The notes beneath the pieces were generated by a model that was given only the letters and a program-made list of their open reading frames with translations, was not told the origin of the DNA and did no database searches. Positions 33,467 to 36,082 of a stretch of 36,082 nucleotides of DNA are shown piece after piece; position 1 is the stretch's first letter, and every line of letters begins with the position of its first letter. The stretch comes from Desulfobacteraceae bacterium. GTDB lineage: Bacteria; Desulfobacterota; Desulfobacteria; Desulfobacterales; JAABTS01. The stretch is taken from contig JAABTS010000048.1 in assembly GCA_011389735.1 (NCBI GenBank), forward strand, positions 1 to 36,082, in the 5' to 3' direction. The translations under genes were made by a program, and so were the position numbers.

Positions 33467-34237
33467 ATGAAAGGCTGCATTTTAATAACGGGCGCGTCTT
33501 CGGGATTCGGCGCGGCGTGCGCCGAACGGTTTTATAAAGAAGGATGGCGAATCGTTTTGATCGCCCGGCGGCTGGAACGTATGAAAGCCTTGACCGCTGA
33601 TTTTGAGGATAAATCCCGAATCTATATCACGCAGGCGGATATCAGGGATTTGAAAGCAACGGAAAAAGCGCTGGGTGATGTTCCGGATGCTTTTTCCGGC
33701 GTGGAAGTACTTGTCAATAATGCCGGGCTGGCTCTGGGACTGGGGCCGGCGCATGAACAGGCTGTCGAAGACTGGGAAACCATGATCGACACCAATATCA
33801 AAGGGCTGTTGTATTGTACGCGGCTGCTATTGCCCGGCATGGTCGAACGAAAAAAAGGACACATTGTCAATATCGGATCCATTGCAGGCGACTGGCCTTA
33901 TCCCGGAGGAAACGTGTACGGCGCTACAAAAGCGTTCGTGAAGCAATTTTCCAGGAATTTGCGGACGGATTTGCTGGGGACGCCGGTGAGGGTGACAAAT
34001 ATTGAACCGGGGATGGCGGAAACCGAATTTTCCCTGGTCAGGCACAAAGGCGATTCGGTCAAAGCATCTAGAACTTATGAAGGCTTGAAACCGTTGACCG
34101 GAGCGGATATCGCCGAAATTGTGCATTGGACCGTCAACCTGCCTGCGCATGTGAATATCAACAGCGTTGAAGCCATGCCCGTCAGCCAGGCATGGGACAT
34201 GCTCGCCGTACACAGGGATGAGGAAAATCCCATTTGA
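33467..34237 (+). CDS. YdfG-like NADP-dependent short-chain dehydrogenase
   Basis: Classical SDR: cofactor loop TGASSGFG (8-15), NNAG (84-87), and catalytic Ser138, Tyr151 and Lys155 (YGATK). The run EDWETMIDTNIKGLLYCTR and the end LPAHVNINSVEAMPV are near-identical to E. coli YdfG, which oxidises L-allo-threonine, serine and 3-hydroxy acids, so a similar activity is likely. The start is placed at 33467 because this gives the family's N-terminus (MKGCILITGASSG). The frame opens earlier, at 33404, but those 21 residues do not belong to the fold. 256 residues matches the family. Confidence 0.92.
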   Translation: MKGCILITGASSGFGAACAERFYKEGWRIVLIARRLERMKALTADFEDKSRIYITQADIRDLKATEKALGDVPDAFSGVEVLVNNAGLALGLGPAHEQAVEDWETMIDTNIKGLLYCTRLLLPGMVERKKGHIVNIGSIAGDWPYPGGNVYGATKAFVKQFSRNLRTDLLGTPVRVTNIEPGMAETEFSLVRHKGDSVKASRTYEGLKPLTGADIAEIVHWTVNLPAHVNINSVEAMPVSQAWDMLAVHRDEENPI

Positions 34238-34327
34238 ATTCGACGCCTTCAAGCTGAATGTACGACTCCAAAAACAGCAGGCTTTTTTATACGAGAGTTT
34301 AAGTGATTTTATCGGAGGAGGAAAAAT

Positions 34328-34750
34328 ATGAACGCTATGCTACAACCGGGGCTCACATTCGAATATACCTATAAAGTTCCGGAAAATAAAACGGTTCCGC
34401 ATTTATTTCCCGAGATTCCGGAAGGATCCGTTATGCCTGATGTCTTCGCCACCGGTTATCTTGTGGGATTATTTGAGTTCGCCTGTATCGCCGCGATCAA
34501 TCCGTATATCGACTGGCCCGCCGAGCAAACGGTCGGAATCGGAATCAATATCGACCATAAAGCGGCGACGCCTCCGGGATTTACGATTACGGTCAAAGGC
34601 GAATTGACGAAAGTGGAAGGCAAAAAACTGTCGTTTATGCTCACGGCCAACGACGGAATGGATGATATCGGCGGCGGGAGCCACGAACGGTTCATTATCA
34701 ACGCCGATAAATTCAATAAAGCGGTTAAAAAGAAAATCGATGCGTTATAA
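34328..34750 (+). CDS. FlK-type (fluoroacetyl-CoA thioesterase-like) hot-dog thioesterase
   Basis: Hot-dog fold thioesterase, 140 aa. It closely follows the Streptomyces FlK pattern: ENKTVPHLFPEIPE, then PDVFATGYLVGLFEFACIAA with Thr42 and Glu50, then DHKAATPPGFTITV with His77, then a GGGSHERFIINADKF ending. These are the three FlK catalytic positions, so an active acyl-CoA thioesterase is expected. The phenylalanine lid that gives FlK its fluoroacetyl selectivity is not evident, so a different short acyl-CoA is probable. The ATG has GGAGGAGGAAAAAT upstream, a very strong site. It lies 90 bp after the ydfG-type gene. Confidence 0.87.
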   Translation: MNAMLQPGLTFEYTYKVPENKTVPHLFPEIPEGSVMPDVFATGYLVGLFEFACIAAINPYIDWPAEQTVGIGINIDHKAATPPGFTITVKGELTKVEGKKLSFMLTANDGMDDIGGGSHERFIINADKFNKAVKKKIDAL

Positions 34751-34758
34751 CTTTTTAT

Positions 34759-34980
34759 ATAGCTTTTCAGATAATTAATTTCACTGCGTTGTCGGCCCGG
34801 GGATATACGAATTTTATTATGTTGAATGTTGAATGTTGAATGTTGAATGTTGGATGTTGGATGTTGGATGTGAGTCCCCCATTTAGCATTTAACATTCAA
34901 CATAAATAATTTAGCATTGAACACAAAATTCAACAACCCCGGGCCTGCCGCCTTATGAAATTTAATTCCTGAAAAACTAT
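34759..34980 (+). repeat. family A element split by heptamer repeats
   Basis: The left arm and half core (34759-34818) are TTTTCAGATAATTAATTTCA and GTCGGCCCGGGGATATACGA. The right half (34935-34980) is AACCCCGGGCCTGCCGCCTT and GAAATTTAATTCCTGAAAAA. Between them, GTTGAATG heptamers run forward (34820-34870, last units GTTGGAT) and then a reverse-orientation heptamer-like stretch (about 34882-34934) containing AACATTCAACATAAATAA. The insertion sits at the centre of the palindrome. A further family A arm follows at 35013-35034. Confidence 0.85.
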
Positions 34981-35077
34981 AATATTTGAAAACCGATACA
35001 TCTTTTTTTTAAGGTTTTCAGAAATTAAATTTATGGAATATCACACCAATACGATCATGAAAAAAGGAGCTTGACCA

Positions 35078-35509
35078 ATGAAAGAAATTTCCGTTTTTAT
35101 GAAGGCGCTTGCGGACGGCCTGAAAACCATGGCTCAAGGTATCGAATCATTCGCTGCAAAGGTGGAGGATATCGAGACGGACATGCAGCCTCCAAAGCGA
35201 GAAGAGGAAAAAGAAGAGGAAAAAGAAGAAAAGCCGTCAGAAAAGCAAGCAGATGCGGAAAAGGAAACGCAAAAACGGGGTAGGCCACGGAAAACCAGCC
35301 AAAAGGGCGGTGAGGTGCGGGACACCAGCCGAAAAGCCATGAACCGGATTTATAAAATCATATGTAGTTATCCGGATGGAATATCCAGCAAAGAGCTGAG
35401 GCAAAAAACCGGCTACGAACCCAAAAGTATTCACAATGTCGTGTACCGCCTTAAACAGGAAGGTAAAATTATAAGTAAGCGAAAAGGATTTTATGTCAAG
35501 ACCGGTTGA
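35078..35509 (+). CDS. small AT-hook / winged-helix DNA-binding protein
   Basis: 143-residue predicted nucleoid or regulatory protein. A helical N-terminus (MKEISVFMKALADGLKTMAQ) and a very acidic Glu/Lys linker (40-64) are followed by an AT-hook, KRGRPRK (66-72). A C-terminal winged helix covers about 85-143 (MNRIYKIICSYPDGISSKEL, SIHNVVYRLKQEGKI). The N-terminal segment resembles small phasin-like helical proteins. The start is backed by AAAAAAGGAGC nine bases upstream. It is flanked on both sides by family A repeats. Function and targets are unknown, though AT-rich DNA binding is a fair inference. Confidence 0.82.
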   Translation: MKEISVFMKALADGLKTMAQGIESFAAKVEDIETDMQPPKREEEKEEEKEEKPSEKQADAEKETQKRGRPRKTSQKGGEVRDTSRKAMNRIYKIICSYPDGISSKELRQKTGYEPKSIHNVVYRLKQEGKIISKRKGFYVKTG

Positions 35510-35537
35510 TCCAACCGGCGCTCATCGATCCGATACA

Positions 35538-35644
35538 TATAGTTTTCCGGAAATCGAATTTCACGGCTTTGTCGGCCCGGGATATAAGAATCGTATTATC
35601 CCGGGTTCGGCGCTTTGTGAAATTGAATATCTGAAAAACCGTAT
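35538..35644 (+). repeat. family A palindromic element
   Basis: GTTTTCCGGAAATCGAATTT and GAAATTGAATATCTGAAAAA flank a core of TCGGCCCGGGATATAAGAAT and CGTATTATCCCGGGTTCGG. A right-arm fragment (TTTCAGATATTAAATTTCAG) follows at 35648-35667. Confidence 0.87.
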
Positions 35645-35678
35645 CCTTTCAGATATTAAATTTCAGTGGGTTAACGCT

Positions 35679-35788
35679 TGAACGAAAAGCCGCAAAATAC
35701 GGCTCTGAGAGGTTTTGTAACCCGCGTGTCCCTCTCGTTGGCGACGGGGATTGCAAATCTTCTGGGAGGGTGGGGAGGTTTTCGTTCA
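35679..35788 (+). ncRNA. candidate structured RNA upstream of the NIL-domain gene
   Basis: Closed by a perfect 10-bp stem, TGAACGAAAA (35679-35688) with TTTTCGTTCA (35779-35788). Inside are a hairpin GCCG-CAAAATA-CGGC (35689-35703), an arm GAGAGG (35707-35712) with CCTCTC (35731-35736), and a G-rich 3' part (GGGAGGGTGGGGAGG). The compact multi-branch layout on the coding strand, about 100 bases before the downstream start, looks like a cis-regulatory RNA. I matched it to no riboswitch consensus I know (SAM-I, SAH, TPP, glycine, cobalamin). A chance structure or small RNA gene remains possible. Confidence 0.4.
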
Positions 35789-35886
35789 GCCGCGAGTTAT
35801 CCGCCGAAGACATACGAACTGTCCGGTTTCTGCAGTTTATCCTTCTGAAATATAAAATCTGAAACCCGATAAAGGAGAAAAGCACT

Positions 35887-36082
35887 TTGTTCTCAAAAAT
35901 ACTGGTTCTTCGTTTTCCAAAAGATATTGTACACGACCCGTTGGTGTGTAATCTGGTCAGAGAATTCGATCTGACGTTCAACATTTTGAACGCCGAAGTG
36001 TTCCCCAGGCGTGAAGGAGTGCTTGTGTTGGAACTTTACGGCGCCCGCAAAAATTTCTACCAGGGGGTGAAATTTCTCAAGG
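35887..36082 (+). CDS. NIL-domain protein (N-terminal part, runs off the window)
   Basis: Partial frame from TTG 35887, preceded by AAAGGAGA, reading MFSKILVLRFPKDIVHDPLV then NLVREFDLTFNILNAEVFPR and LVLELYGARKNFYQGVKFLK. This is the NIL domain, a ferredoxin-like fold found at the end of methionine ABC ATPases and, in anaerobes, fused N-terminal to two [4Fe-4S] motifs. In Desulfobacterota such NIL-ferredoxin proteins accompany the COG1900/DUF39 protein in homocysteine synthesis, so that role is likely here. The ferredoxin part would lie beyond the right edge. Confidence 0.72.
   Translation, partial: MFSKILVLRFPKDIVHDPLVCNLVREFDLTFNILNAEVFPRREGVLVLELYGARKNFYQGVKFLK

Overview
The window reads as chromosomal DNA of a strictly anaerobic Desulfobacterota bacterium, most likely a Desulfobacterales sulfate reducer. 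This is an inference from gene content: an ECF nickel transporter of the NikK-M-L-Q-O type, class 1B dihydroorotate dehydrogenase with its PyrK electron-transfer module, several iron-sulfur proteins, a NIL-domain protein at the right edge, and many small palindromic repeats between genes. No ribosomal RNA or taxonomically decisive marker is present. About 30 protein genes and one tRNA gene can be supported.

Layout. 1-810: a HigA/XRE-type antitoxin-like regulator and a gene-poor stretch. 811-7189 (minus): an apparent operon of a Nudix hydrolase, a small unknown protein and a 1807-residue GlmS-like protein with a class II amidotransferase domain, a full isomerase module and about 780 further residues. 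7756-10046 (plus): pyrE followed by a fused pyrD-pyrK, whose stop codon lies in a 265-bp heptamer array. 10420-13069: YifB/ComM-type ATPase and a LUD protein. 13300-17416: a riboswitch-like leader and the nickel transporter operon, interrupted by repeats between nikM and nikL. 17423-19117: a small coiled-coil protein, three palindromic repeats and a metallophosphoesterase. 19212-24239 (minus): a six-BON secreted protein, a winged-helix/ferredoxin protein, a DMT permease and a ZIP transporter. 24320-27738 (minus): rhomboid protease, trpS, scpA, scpB and tRNA-Val(CAC), probably one transcript ending in a clear terminator. 28029-29761 (minus): a DUF2520-type Rossmann protein and an unknown. 29980-31792: a two-PAS sensor and a metallo-beta-lactamase-fold hydrolase. 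31976-35509: der, a ydfG-type dehydrogenase, an FlK-type thioesterase and an AT-hook/winged-helix protein. 35887 to the right edge: start of a NIL-domain protein.

The most striking non-coding content is a nested repeat system. Family A is a palindrome of about 105 bp (six intact copies, one split copy and several fragments). Family B is a MITE-like element with GGCATCCTTCAT ends (three copies, one with a perfect and one with a 7/8 eight-base target duplication). The third component is a GTTGAAT/GTTGAGT heptamer, which at all three of its loci abuts or splits a family A element. Two possible structured RNAs stand out. One lies just before nikK: a long P1-like stem followed by a terminator hairpin with a T-run. 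The other, before the NIL-domain gene, is closed by a perfect 10-bp stem.
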